Part shown: piece by piece, positions 55,118 through 63,025 of the stretch | How positions within the stretch are numbered: the first letter of the stretch is position 1 | Layout: every line of letters begins with the position of its first letter | Assembly (NCBI GenBank): GCA_019429275.1 | Contig: JAHYJC010000005.1 | Span: forward strand, 62,001-126,000 | DNA: 64,000 nucleotides | Reading direction: 5' to 3' | From: Lentimicrobium sp. | GTDB lineage: Bacteria; Bacteroidota; Bacteroidia; Bacteroidales; Lentimicrobiaceae | Notes under the pieces: model-generated | What the model was told of the DNA's origin: nothing | Databases searched by the model: none | Seen by the model: only the letters and a program-made list of their open reading frames with translations | Translations under genes and position numbers: made by a program

Positions 55118-55334
55118 TAATGTTAATAACTTTTTAACACAAAGAATTATTTGGCTTGCTAATTAATTTCATAATATATTGATTATTAGATATTTAATAT
55201 AAATTTTTAATACATTATATTTCAATATTTTTTGCTTTCAGAGCGATTTAGCAGACTCGTTTTTTTAAACTATAAAAACGATTGTTGAATTTTGTAAATT
55301 TGTTAAAAATTCAGGACTAATTTTTTGACTTTGC

Positions 55335-56204
55335 ATGGAAGAAAAGGGAACAGTATCCCGGGAGGAGTACGTTAAATTCATTGATCTTGAAAAAGTTATT
55401 GAGCAGAAAAGTCCAAGGCTGCTTTGGATGTTACCGGGATTTTTGCTCAGCTATTTGCGAAGAATCATTCACCAGGATGAATTGAATGACGGTCTGAATA
55501 AGCACAGAGATAAAGAAGGCCTTGAATTTTTGGACGAAATACTTAAAGAATTCGGAGTCAATATTTTAACGTCTGGAAATGAAAATTTGCTGCTGTCAGA
55601 CAGATTAGTTGTAGTTTCGAATCATCCTCTTGGTGGGCTCGACGGAATGGCTCTGATGCAGGCAGTTGGTAAAAAAACTCCAGACATTGCCGCTCCGGTA
55701 AATGATTTTCTGATGCATCTGCCCAACCTGCGTCCATTGTTTTTTCCGGTGAATAAACATGGGTCTAATGCATCAAACATTGCTGTTTTTAATGAAACAT
55801 TTTCATCCGGTAAAACAATTATTTATTTCCCCGCCGGCTTGTGTTCCCGAAAAACAGGCAATGAAATCATTGACCTTGAATGGCAAAAAACATTTCTGAG
55901 TAAAGCCCGTAAGTTTAAGCGCGATATTCTTCCGGTACATATAAGTGGCAGAAACTCGTCGTTTTTTTATAATTTGGCAAACTTCCGCAAGAGGCTGGGA
56001 TTAAAAGCCAATATTGAAATGCTTTTTCTGGTCGATGAAATGTTTAAACAAAAAAACAAGCAAATCATTATAACTTTCGGCAAACCTATACCAATTGAAG
56101 TATTTGATAAAAGCCACAGTGACAGGGATTGGGCAGGCCTTCTCAGATTGCATGTATATAAACTTGAGAAAGAGCCTGATTTAATTTTTAATTCAGATCA
56201 ATAA
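55335..56204 (+). CDS. Lysophospholipid-type O-acyltransferase (GlsA/OlsA-like)
   Basis: Glycerolipid-type acyltransferase of 289 residues. The acceptor motif is SNHPLGGLDG, with His97 and Asp103 separated by five residues rather than the usual four of PlsC proteins. A later block is IIYFPAGLCSRK (PEG-like motif). A hydrophobic stretch near 28-41 may associate with the membrane. It is 3 nt before a GNAT-like acyltransferase; this pairing matches the two enzymes for glycine lipids in Bacteroides, where this one would add the second, ester-linked acyl chain. Confidence 0.82.
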   Translation: MEEKGTVSREEYVKFIDLEKVIEQKSPRLLWMLPGFLLSYLRRIIHQDELNDGLNKHRDKEGLEFLDEILKEFGVNILTSGNENLLLSDRLVVVSNHPLGGLDGMALMQAVGKKTPDIAAPVNDFLMHLPNLRPLFFPVNKHGSNASNIAVFNETFSSGKTIIYFPAGLCSRKTGNEIIDLEWQKTFLSKARKFKRDILPVHISGRNSSFFYNLANFRKRLGLKANIEMLFLVDEMFKQKNKQIIITFGKPIPIEVFDKSHSDRDWAGLLRLHVYKLEKEPDLIFNSDQ

Positions 56205-56207
56205 ACC

Positions 56208-57152
56208 ATGAGCCAAAAAATGGAACAGATCATTTGCCCGGTTGACCGTGAAATTCTCGAAGCCGAATTGTCATCTGAAAGATTTGTCAGAAAGACAAAT
56301 GCGGGAAGCAATCACATTTATATCGTAAATCATCAGAATGCCCCGAATGTTGTCAGAGAAATAGGCAGACTGAGAGAAATAACTTTCCGCGATGCCGGAG
56401 GTGGAACAGGTTTATCTATCGATCTGGATTATTATGATACCTGTGAGACTCCCTTTGAACAATTGATTGTCTGGAATCCTACTGACAGGGAAATTATTGG
56501 TGGATACAGGTATTTGCACTGTAAATTTCTGAAGAGAGGCGATGACGGGGAGTTTCATACACCGACATTTAAACTTTTCCACTATACTGATAAATTTGTG
56601 GATGAATATTTGCCCGCCACCATAGAGCTGGGACGGTCATTTGTTCAGCCTCCTTATCAGCCAACCAATAACATCCGAAAGGGGATGTATTCCCTCGATA
56701 ACATTTGGGATGGCCTTGGAGCTCTGGTGCATATTTATCCTGATGCAATGTATTTCTTCGGTAAAATTACCATGTACCCCAACTACAACACCCGGGCGCG
56801 TGATCTGATTCTGTGGTTCATGAAAAAATATTTCGGAGATCCTGATCGGCTGGTCTATCCAATTGAACCCCTTGAATTACATACAGATATGGCGGAGCTC
56901 AAGCAGGCGTTTCCAAACGGAATCTATGAAAAAGATTACAAGCTTCTGATTCAGCAGGTTCGCTCATTAGGTGAAAACATTCCGCCTCTGGTCAATGCAT
57001 ATATGAATTTGTCATCTACCATGAAGTATTTCGGTACAGCTATCAATGATGAATTCGGTGAAGTTGAAGAATCAGGAATAATTGTAACCATTGCTGATAT
57101 ATACGAGATCAAGATGGAGAGGCACCTGACCATTACAGAAAGGCACTTATGA
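56208..57152 (+). CDS. GNAT-family N-acyltransferase (GlsB/OlsB-like)
   Basis: Acyltransferase of 314 residues in the group that N-acylates amino acids to make ornithine or glycine lipids. Blocks such as REITFRDAGGGTGLSIDLDYYD, EIIGGYRYLHC, ELGRSFVQPPYQ and the IYPDAMYFFGKITMYPNY region match the hemolysin-like/OlsB family. It would form the amide-linked lyso-lipid, with the upstream enzyme completing it. Its stop overlaps engB (ATGA). The amino-acid headgroup cannot be read; glycine is inferred from the phylum. Confidence 0.82.
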   Translation: MSQKMEQIICPVDREILEAELSSERFVRKTNAGSNHIYIVNHQNAPNVVREIGRLREITFRDAGGGTGLSIDLDYYDTCETPFEQLIVWNPTDREIIGGYRYLHCKFLKRGDDGEFHTPTFKLFHYTDKFVDEYLPATIELGRSFVQPPYQPTNNIRKGMYSLDNIWDGLGALVHIYPDAMYFFGKITMYPNYNTRARDLILWFMKKYFGDPDRLVYPIEPLELHTDMAELKQAFPNGIYEKDYKLLIQQVRSLGENIPPLVNAYMNLSSTMKYFGTAINDEFGEVEESGIIVTIADIYEIKMERHLTITERHL

Positions 57153-57769
57153 TCATCCGCTCTGCCGATTTTCTGATGAGCAACACCAATCCAGGCAGTT
57201 GCCCTGCACCTGACAGGCCTGAGTATGCTTTTATTGGTAGATCAAATGTTGGGAAGTCATCGCTGATTAATATGTTGCTTGGTCGGAAGAATCTTGCCAA
57301 AACTTCTTCAACACCGGGGAAAACACGTTTGATCAATCATTTTGTTGTTAATGAGGAGTGGTATCTTGTTGATCTTCCGGGCTATGGTTATGCACGCATT
57401 TCAAAAAAAGAGCGCGAAAAGTGGGAAGGTATGATCAGAACTTACCTTAAGAGAAGGGAAAACCTGGTGAACACTTTTGTTTTGATCGATTCACGCATTG
57501 AACCTAAAATGGCAGATATTGATTTTGTCAACTGGTTTGGTGAAGAACAGTTGCCTTTTGCCATAGTTTTTACCAAAGCCGACAAATTGAAACCCAATAC
57601 ACTGGCCTCAAACATTGCCGCATTCAAGGCAAAATTAGCAGAAACCTGGGAGGAACTGCCCACTTGTATTATTTCTTCATCAGAAAATGCACTCGGCCGC
57701 GATCTTATACTTGATTTTATTTCTGAAAACAATAAATCATATTTGGAATTTCAGAAAAACGGGATTTAG
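57149..57769 (+). CDS. engB: Ribosome biogenesis GTPase YsxC/EngB
   Basis: TrmE-Era-like GTPase, 206 residues, needed for large-subunit assembly. G1 is GRSNVGKSSLINML, the G2 region is STPGKTRLINHF, G3 is DLPGYGYA, and G4 is TKADKL. It starts inside the end of the acyltransferase gene by a 4-nt overlap. Confidence 0.96.
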   Translation: MIIRSADFLMSNTNPGSCPAPDRPEYAFIGRSNVGKSSLINMLLGRKNLAKTSSTPGKTRLINHFVVNEEWYLVDLPGYGYARISKKEREKWEGMIRTYLKRRENLVNTFVLIDSRIEPKMADIDFVNWFGEEQLPFAIVFTKADKLKPNTLASNIAAFKAKLAETWEELPTCIISSSENALGRDLILDFISENNKSYLEFQKNGI

Positions 57770-57799
57770 CACCAATCAGATTCTGACCAAAGAGATGTA

Positions 57800-60352
57800 T
57801 CAACTCCCGGCATTGGTTTCGAACAAACCCTTATAAATCAAATAGTTTAATACCAGCCTGAGCTCGCTGTATGTGACTTGATCGCCGAGTGAAGATTTGG
57901 CCTCTCCAAGATTTGAAGTTTCCGATTTCTTGAAATAATCAGTTATCAGTTCCAATTTTCCCTGTTCAACAAGTCCGAACGGCTCTATTTCTCCTTTCCT
58001 TACAAAAAAGGCAAGGTGTCCTTCAATGGTGCTGATGGCCATTCCCCGCTCACGGGCAATTTCCTCAACGCTTTTACCTTCGCGGAACATATCAAGACTT
58101 ATTTTGTTGCTTTGACCTTTTTCAGGTTTTGATGATTTTTTGTCCGGCTTTTCATTTTCTTCCTGAATGGCCGTCAAATCGTTCAGATCATATTTCCGGC
58201 CGGTATATCCGGCTATAATTTCAAGAATCTGTTTTCCAAAGGCAATGGTTTTTACTTTGCCGATTCCCTTGATTTTTTTTAATTCAAGAAGCGTTGACGG
58301 AAGTTCAGAAGCCAATTCCCTGATGGTTTTTACCGGCAATACCTGGTAAGCCGGTACACCCATTTCGTCAGCCAACTGATCGCGCCAGTTTCTGATCAGG
58401 TCATAGAGCTTTTTGCCTGAAGTGTATTTTTGATCTACCCTCTCAGGATTTATTTTATAATGCGGAGTTTCAATAGACGATATAGCCTTGGTTCTAAGAT
58501 GTTTATCGGTTTTGAATCCTTTCAGGCAAACTCTTAAGCAAGCCGACTTTACCCAGGCACCCTGATCCATACGATCAATGATATCGCTGATTTGTTTCCG
58601 CAAAATCCGGTTATCAGTTTCGAACTTCAGTTTTTGTTTGAAGAACAGATCAGAAAGCCGGTGGTCAAAGTATTCAGAGGCCTTCATGATTCTTTCCTGT
58701 AATGCCTGATTTTTTTCCACATCATCGCCAACATTCATGAGCTGTATTAGTTGCGGATAAAATTTTCGTGAGACTTCCATTACCTCCCTGTTAAACAGAT
58801 CAAATTGGTTATGAAGTTGTTCCGTAAATGATTTGTCCAATGATCCTGAGTTTTCATTGATAATCTTTTGCAATCGGTAAAAGCCTTTTTGTAATTCATC
58901 ATAATTGAATAATTCGATGATCAGCGATTTCTGAAATTCAGTTTTGTCCCGGTGCAAAGCATCAGCATCCGGCAGATTTTGTTCAATCTGACCGACAAAT
59001 CCACCAATGGCATTGTCAGTTTTAATGGATGAGGGACTGATGGGTGAGCTTAGGACTATCCCTTCAAGGGTTTTGCACCGGCTCAGTGCCACATAAACCT
59101 GACCTGGAGCAAAAGCCAGGCTGGAATCAATCACGGCCTTTTCAAAAGTAAGGCCCTGGCTCTTGTGGATTGTTATGGCCCATGCCAGTTTCAGGGGGAA
59201 TTGTATAAAGGTTCCGATAATGGTTTCTTTAATCTCTTTGGTGTCCTCATCCATTGAATAGCGGCAATTCTGCCATTCAAGGGGTTCAACCTCAATCGTA
59301 TCCTCTTCATCAGGGCATTTTACACACAGTTTATCTTCATCATGCCCAACGAGCGTCCCTATTTTACCGTTATAAAATCGTTTTTCAGCGGAAGGGTCAT
59401 TTTTAATGAACATGACCTGGGCGCCGGTTTTCAATTCAAGGTCAAAATCGGTAGGGTAGGCTAATTCAGGAAAATCTCCGCTTGTTTCAGCTTTGAACTT
59501 CAGCAATTTACTCTTCAGTTCCTGAATCTTCTGCCGGTTTATGTTTTGTGCCTGATAATTGTGTGTGGTCAGGGTGATGTATCCTTCGTTTTCAGGAACT
59601 TCGAAGTTTTCAATATACCTTTGGTTAAGGATATCCACCGAAACTTTATCCAGAACGTTATTCCTGACTTTGTTCAGAAGGTCGATGAATTGCCTGTCGG
59701 ATTGCCGGTAAACATGTTTAAGCTCAATGCTCACATATTTGCATTGTTTCAGGGCAAGGCTGCTGAAAAAATAAACCGTTTCATAATAGTTCCTCAACAA
59801 TTGCCATTCCTCTTCCTTTGCAATAGGGGCGAGTTGCTGAAGGTCGCCGATCATCAGTAATTGTACTCCGCCAAAAGGAAGGTTTCTGTTCCGGTATCGC
59901 CTGAGCACCGAATCGATGGCATCCAGAAGGTCTGCCCTTACCATGCTGATTTCATCAATCACCAACAGGTCCAGGCTTTTGATGATGTTGATTTTAGTCC
60001 TATTCATCTTTTGCAGACGGGCTGCACTGCTTCTTGCCGCTTCATCGCTGTTTGCATTTCTGCTATTGGCTGATTCAGGCAACTGCGGTCCGAAAGGCAA
60101 CTGAAAAAATGAATGAATGGTAACCCCTCCGGCATTGATAGCGGCCACGCCTGTTGGCGCTACAACAATCATCCGCTTAAAGGTCATCGATCTGATGGTG
60201 CGCAGGAAAGTTGTCTTGCCGGTTCCGGCTTTTCCGGTCAGGAAAATATGGGTGTTGGTAAATCTTACATAATCGGCCGCAAGTTTAAGTAATTCATTTT
60301 CGCTGAAATCATTGTTATTTTCATGGCCCGGGAAGTCTTTTGCAACTAACAT
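57800..60352 (-). CDS. Pif1/RecD-like helicase with HRDC and HTH domains
   Basis: Superfamily 1 DNA helicase of 850 residues. Walker A GKAGTGKTTF (about 40-49), Walker B LLVIDEISMV, further motifs IGDLQQLAP and KLAWAITIHKSQGLTFEKA, then an HRDC-like domain (about 650-725, LPSTLLELKKIKGIGKVK) and a C-terminal winged-HTH-like segment (GKSVEEIARERGMAISTIEGHL). The core is Pif1-type; the HRDC plus HTH tail is reminiscent of RecQ proteins. Likely role is DNA repair or fork processing. It stands alone and faces engB. Confidence 0.88.
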   Translation of the reverse strand: MLVAKDFPGHENNNDFSENELLKLAADYVRFTNTHIFLTGKAGTGKTTFLRTIRSMTFKRMIVVAPTGVAAINAGGVTIHSFFQLPFGPQLPESANSRNANSDEAARSSAARLQKMNRTKINIIKSLDLLVIDEISMVRADLLDAIDSVLRRYRNRNLPFGGVQLLMIGDLQQLAPIAKEEEWQLLRNYYETVYFFSSLALKQCKYVSIELKHVYRQSDRQFIDLLNKVRNNVLDKVSVDILNQRYIENFEVPENEGYITLTTHNYQAQNINRQKIQELKSKLLKFKAETSGDFPELAYPTDFDLELKTGAQVMFIKNDPSAEKRFYNGKIGTLVGHDEDKLCVKCPDEEDTIEVEPLEWQNCRYSMDEDTKEIKETIIGTFIQFPLKLAWAITIHKSQGLTFEKAVIDSSLAFAPGQVYVALSRCKTLEGIVLSSPISPSSIKTDNAIGGFVGQIEQNLPDADALHRDKTEFQKSLIIELFNYDELQKGFYRLQKIINENSGSLDKSFTEQLHNQFDLFNREVMEVSRKFYPQLIQLMNVGDDVEKNQALQERIMKASEYFDHRLSDLFFKQKLKFETDNRILRKQISDIIDRMDQGAWVKSACLRVCLKGFKTDKHLRTKAISSIETPHYKINPERVDQKYTSGKKLYDLIRNWRDQLADEMGVPAYQVLPVKTIRELASELPSTLLELKKIKGIGKVKTIAFGKQILEIIAGYTGRKYDLNDLTAIQEENEKPDKKSSKPEKGQSNKISLDMFREGKSVEEIARERGMAISTIEGHLAFFVRKGEIEPFGLVEQGKLELITDYFKKSETSNLGEAKSSLGDQVTYSELRLVLNYLIYKGLFETNAGS

Positions 60353-60371
60353 AGTCTGGTGGTTATTTTTT

Positions 60372-60403
60372 CAAATTTATGATTTTTCTTTTCTGTGAGC
60401 AAG
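60372..60403 (-). promoter_or_regulatory. Possible promoter of the helicase gene
   Basis: TAAATTTG (60379-60372, minus strand) with CTTG 20 nt upstream (60403-60400) in place of TTTG. A fair but imperfect match. Confidence 0.4.
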
Positions 60404-60513
60404 TTTAACTTTCCTGATCATAATATTTGAAATCAAAAAGAAAGAAGTTTGAAGTCTATTAATTTACAATGAGGTTAATGCCCGATAGCTGTTGTGGTAT
60501 GACGACTCATCAT

Positions 60514-60550
60514 AAAAAAACGAATTCTGCATAGAGTCAGAATCCGTTTT
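60514..60550 (-). terminator. Terminator of the carboxylase genes
   Basis: Hairpin AAAACG-A-ATTCTG (60517-60529) with CAGAAT-C-CGTTTT (60538-60550), one mismatch, followed on the minus strand by a run of T. It lies 26 nt after the biotin-carrier stop. Confidence 0.8.
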
Positions 60551-60575
60551 CAGATTTTTGTAAAAATCAGTATGA

Positions 60576-60902
60576 TCAGTTCATTTCAACAAGTAAGAAA
60601 TTTTTGGAAACCAGGTCACCTGATTTTACATTGATTTTTGTAACAACACCATCAACAGGAGCGGTAATATTGTTCACCATTTTCATGGCCTCAAGTTCAA
60701 GAAGCTGTGCCCCCTGTTTAACTTTGGATCCTTCTTTTACGAACACTTTGCGTATGGTGCCCGGGATAAAAGAGTAAACCTTGTTAAAATCTACTGGTTC
60801 ATAAGACTTGCGTGCCATAAACTTCTTGGTAAGCGTAGTCTTATATTTAATGTTGTCGATGATGATGGTTTTAAAAACCGGTGAATTGTTGTTTTCTTCC
60901 AT
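60576..60902 (-). CDS. Biotin carboxyl carrier protein of an acyl-CoA carboxylase/decarboxylase
   Basis: A 108-residue carrier with the biotin site EAMKM (biotin on the Lys), preceded by the VKQGAQLLELEAMKM strand and followed by the INVKSGDLVSKNFLLVEM half. The N-terminal ~30 residues are not a Pro/Ala linker of the classical type. It lies 9 nt behind the carboxyltransferase gene and would shuttle carboxyl groups to it. Confidence 0.92.
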   Translation of the reverse strand: MEENNNSPVFKTIIIDNIKYKTTLTKKFMARKSYEPVDFNKVYSFIPGTIRKVFVKEGSKVKQGAQLLELEAMKMVNNITAPVDGVVTKINVKSGDLVSKNFLLVEMN

Positions 60903-60911
60903 AAGTCTGAA

Positions 60912-62459
60912 TTAAAACGGTGGAATTCCATGTTTTTTATTCGGTCGGACCTCGACTTTTTCTGAAGAGATTTCGAGAGCATGAATCAGCATACTTCGTG
61001 TTTCTGCCGGTTCTATAACAGCATCAACATATCCATAAGCTGCAGCAACATAAGGATTTGCGAATTTTTCCTTATATTCTTTAATTTTAAGTTTGCGCAT
61101 TTCATCCGGATTCTCGGCATTCTTAATTTCATTTCTGAAAATGATATTGGCGGCACCTTCAGGACCCATAACTGCAATTTCAGCGGTTGGCCATGCAAAT
61201 ACAAAATCTGCCCTGAGGTGGCTTGAGCACATGGCTATGTAACCTCCACCGTATGCTTTACGCAGGATAATCGTCATTTTGGGAACAGTGGCTTCAGAAT
61301 AGGCATACAATACTTTGGCGCCATGCCTGATTACTCCGGCATGCTCCTGATCGACACCCGGAAGATAACCCGGAAGGTCAACCAAAGTCACCAATGGAAC
61401 ATTGAATGCATCGCAGTAGCGGATAAAGCGGGCTGCTTTGTCAGATGAGTCAACATCAAGAACGCCGGCCAGCACCAATGGCTGATTGGCCACAAAGCCA
61501 ACTGTATTGCCGTTCAGGCGGCCAAAACCAATAACAATGTTGGCGGCGAACATGGCCTGAACTTCAAAGAATTCAGAATCATCAGCTATAGACCTGATGA
61601 TATCCTTTACATCGTAAGGCTGCCGGGGATTGGTCGGAAAAATGCTGTCAATGTTGTAAGTGCGGGTTCGGGGTGGTTTTTTGGGAAATGCTTCTGCCTT
61701 TTTAATGTTGTTCCAGGGAATAAAACTACAAAGTGTTTTGATCTGATCGAAGCACTCCTGCTCGCTTTCGGCGAAGAAATGAGCATTGCCGGTAATCTCA
61801 CTTTGTACCCGGGCGCCGCCCAGTTCTTCCATTGAGATTTCTTCTCCCAGCACGGTTTTAATTACCTCAGGCCCGGTGATGAACATTTTTGAGATTTTAT
61901 CGACCACAAAAACAAAATCGGTAAGAGCAGGAGAGTAAACGGCACCTCCGGCACAAGGCCCAAGAATAACGCTTATCTGAGGTATAACGCCCGAAGCCTG
62001 GGTGTTGCGGTAAAATATTTCGCCATAACCGGCCAGTGAGTTAACCCCTTCCTGAATGCGGGCGCCTCCTGAGTCGTTGATTCCTATAATAGGAACCTTC
62101 AGTTTCATGGCGTGGTCCATAATTTTGGTAATCTTTTTGGCATGCATCCAGCCAAGCGAGCCTCCGGCAACGGTGAAGTCCTGAGCGTAGATGCAAACCG
62201 GGTACCCATTGATGGTTCCGGTTCCTGTAATTACTCCATCTCCGGGCAGGTATTTGTCGCCCATGTTGAAGTCTTTACCCGCATGTTCCACAAACAGGTC
62301 GTACTCGTGAAACGATTTGGGATCAACCAGTGCAATGATACGCTCGCGGGCAGTCATTTTTCCCGTTGCTTTCTGCTTATCAATAGCTACCTGGCCACCA
62401 CCCATCAACGCATCACGCATCCTCTTTTTGAGGTCAGATGTTTTTTTGGTTAATGACAT
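60912..62459 (-). CDS. mmdA: Acyl-CoA carboxyltransferase (propionyl-/methylmalonyl-CoA type)
   Basis: Carboxyltransferase of 515 residues: TARERIIALVDPKSF, SLGWMHAKKITKIMDHA, IGINDSGGARIQEGVNSLAGY, LGPCAGGAVYSPALTD and VMGPEGAANIIF. It matches methylmalonyl-CoA decarboxylase alpha and propionyl-CoA carboxylase beta subunits, which cannot be distinguished from sequence alone. ATG at 62459 gives the family start; the longer TTG frame overlaps the -7 box. Biotin carboxylase and membrane (OadB/OadG) subunits are not adjacent. Likely role is the propionate/succinate pathway. Confidence 0.93.
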   Translation of the reverse strand: MSLTKKTSDLKKRMRDALMGGGQVAIDKQKATGKMTARERIIALVDPKSFHEYDLFVEHAGKDFNMGDKYLPGDGVITGTGTINGYPVCIYAQDFTVAGGSLGWMHAKKITKIMDHAMKLKVPIIGINDSGGARIQEGVNSLAGYGEIFYRNTQASGVIPQISVILGPCAGGAVYSPALTDFVFVVDKISKMFITGPEVIKTVLGEEISMEELGGARVQSEITGNAHFFAESEQECFDQIKTLCSFIPWNNIKKAEAFPKKPPRTRTYNIDSIFPTNPRQPYDVKDIIRSIADDSEFFEVQAMFAANIVIGFGRLNGNTVGFVANQPLVLAGVLDVDSSDKAARFIRYCDAFNVPLVTLVDLPGYLPGVDQEHAGVIRHGAKVLYAYSEATVPKMTIILRKAYGGGYIAMCSSHLRADFVFAWPTAEIAVMGPEGAANIIFRNEIKNAENPDEMRKLKIKEYKEKFANPYVAAAYGYVDAVIEPAETRSMLIHALEISSEKVEVRPNKKHGIPPF

Positions 62460-62525
62460 ATCCGAAGATTTAGATAATGTTGCTTTTATATCCCTGATGC
62501 CGGCTTTTTTTACCGGCAAAGCATA

Positions 62526-62554
62526 CAAAGGTAATACATAATTTAAAATTCAAA
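62526..62554 (-). promoter_or_regulatory. Promoter of the carboxyltransferase genes
   Basis: TTTG (62554-62551) and TACCTTTG (62533-62526) on the minus strand with a 17-nt spacer, slightly short of the usual 19. It lies about 70 nt before the chosen ATG. Confidence 0.5.
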
Positions 62555-63025
62555 CCTGCATTGTGGATAAATAACTGCTCAAAAATCTACCTCATTTATT
62601 ATAGGATACACAATTTCAATTAGATATTAACACCTATTCTGCCCCGTTTCACACTTTATGCAATCGATTGTAGGATATAAATTGTGAATAACTTTCCTTT
62701 TTCAACCTTGCAGTGTGCGGGTATATTCGCCTTTTACATGTAAAGATCTGGATTTCGAAATAATTTTATGGGCCTGGGTTACTATTGAAAGAGAATATTT
62801 CATCCCTCTTTGGGATTTATTTGAATAAAAGGTTTACTTTAACTCTCTTTAAAGTTTAAATGCATTAAAATGTATAAAAGGTTAGTATTTACACCCCGGC
62901 ATAGGTACAATTAACAATTAGCTAAGGCTTGCAACTGATGCTATTAAATATTAATCTTAGTCATTTTATTTTTGAAACGACAAATTGGGTGGGTGTTTTT
63001 TTTGCAATTTAAACCCTCAACCACA
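62555..63025. other. Intergenic region without recognisable gene
   Basis: AT-rich divergent intergenic stretch. A TATTTTTG (62967-62974) fits the -7 box for the plus-strand gene starting at 63026, but no TTTG is at the correct distance. A distant inverted pair CACAATTT / AAATTGTG (62609 and 62679) may be chance. Confidence 0.5.

Noticed and set aside
55335-56204. Ordinary PlsC (1-acylglycerol-3-phosphate acyltransferase)
   Set aside because: The His/Asp spacing is HX5D and the gene is paired with an OlsB-like enzyme, which fits amino-acid lipid synthesis better.
62609-62686. Inverted pair CACAATTT / AAATTGTG as an operator
   Set aside because: The arms are about 60 nt apart in AT-rich DNA, so chance is likely.
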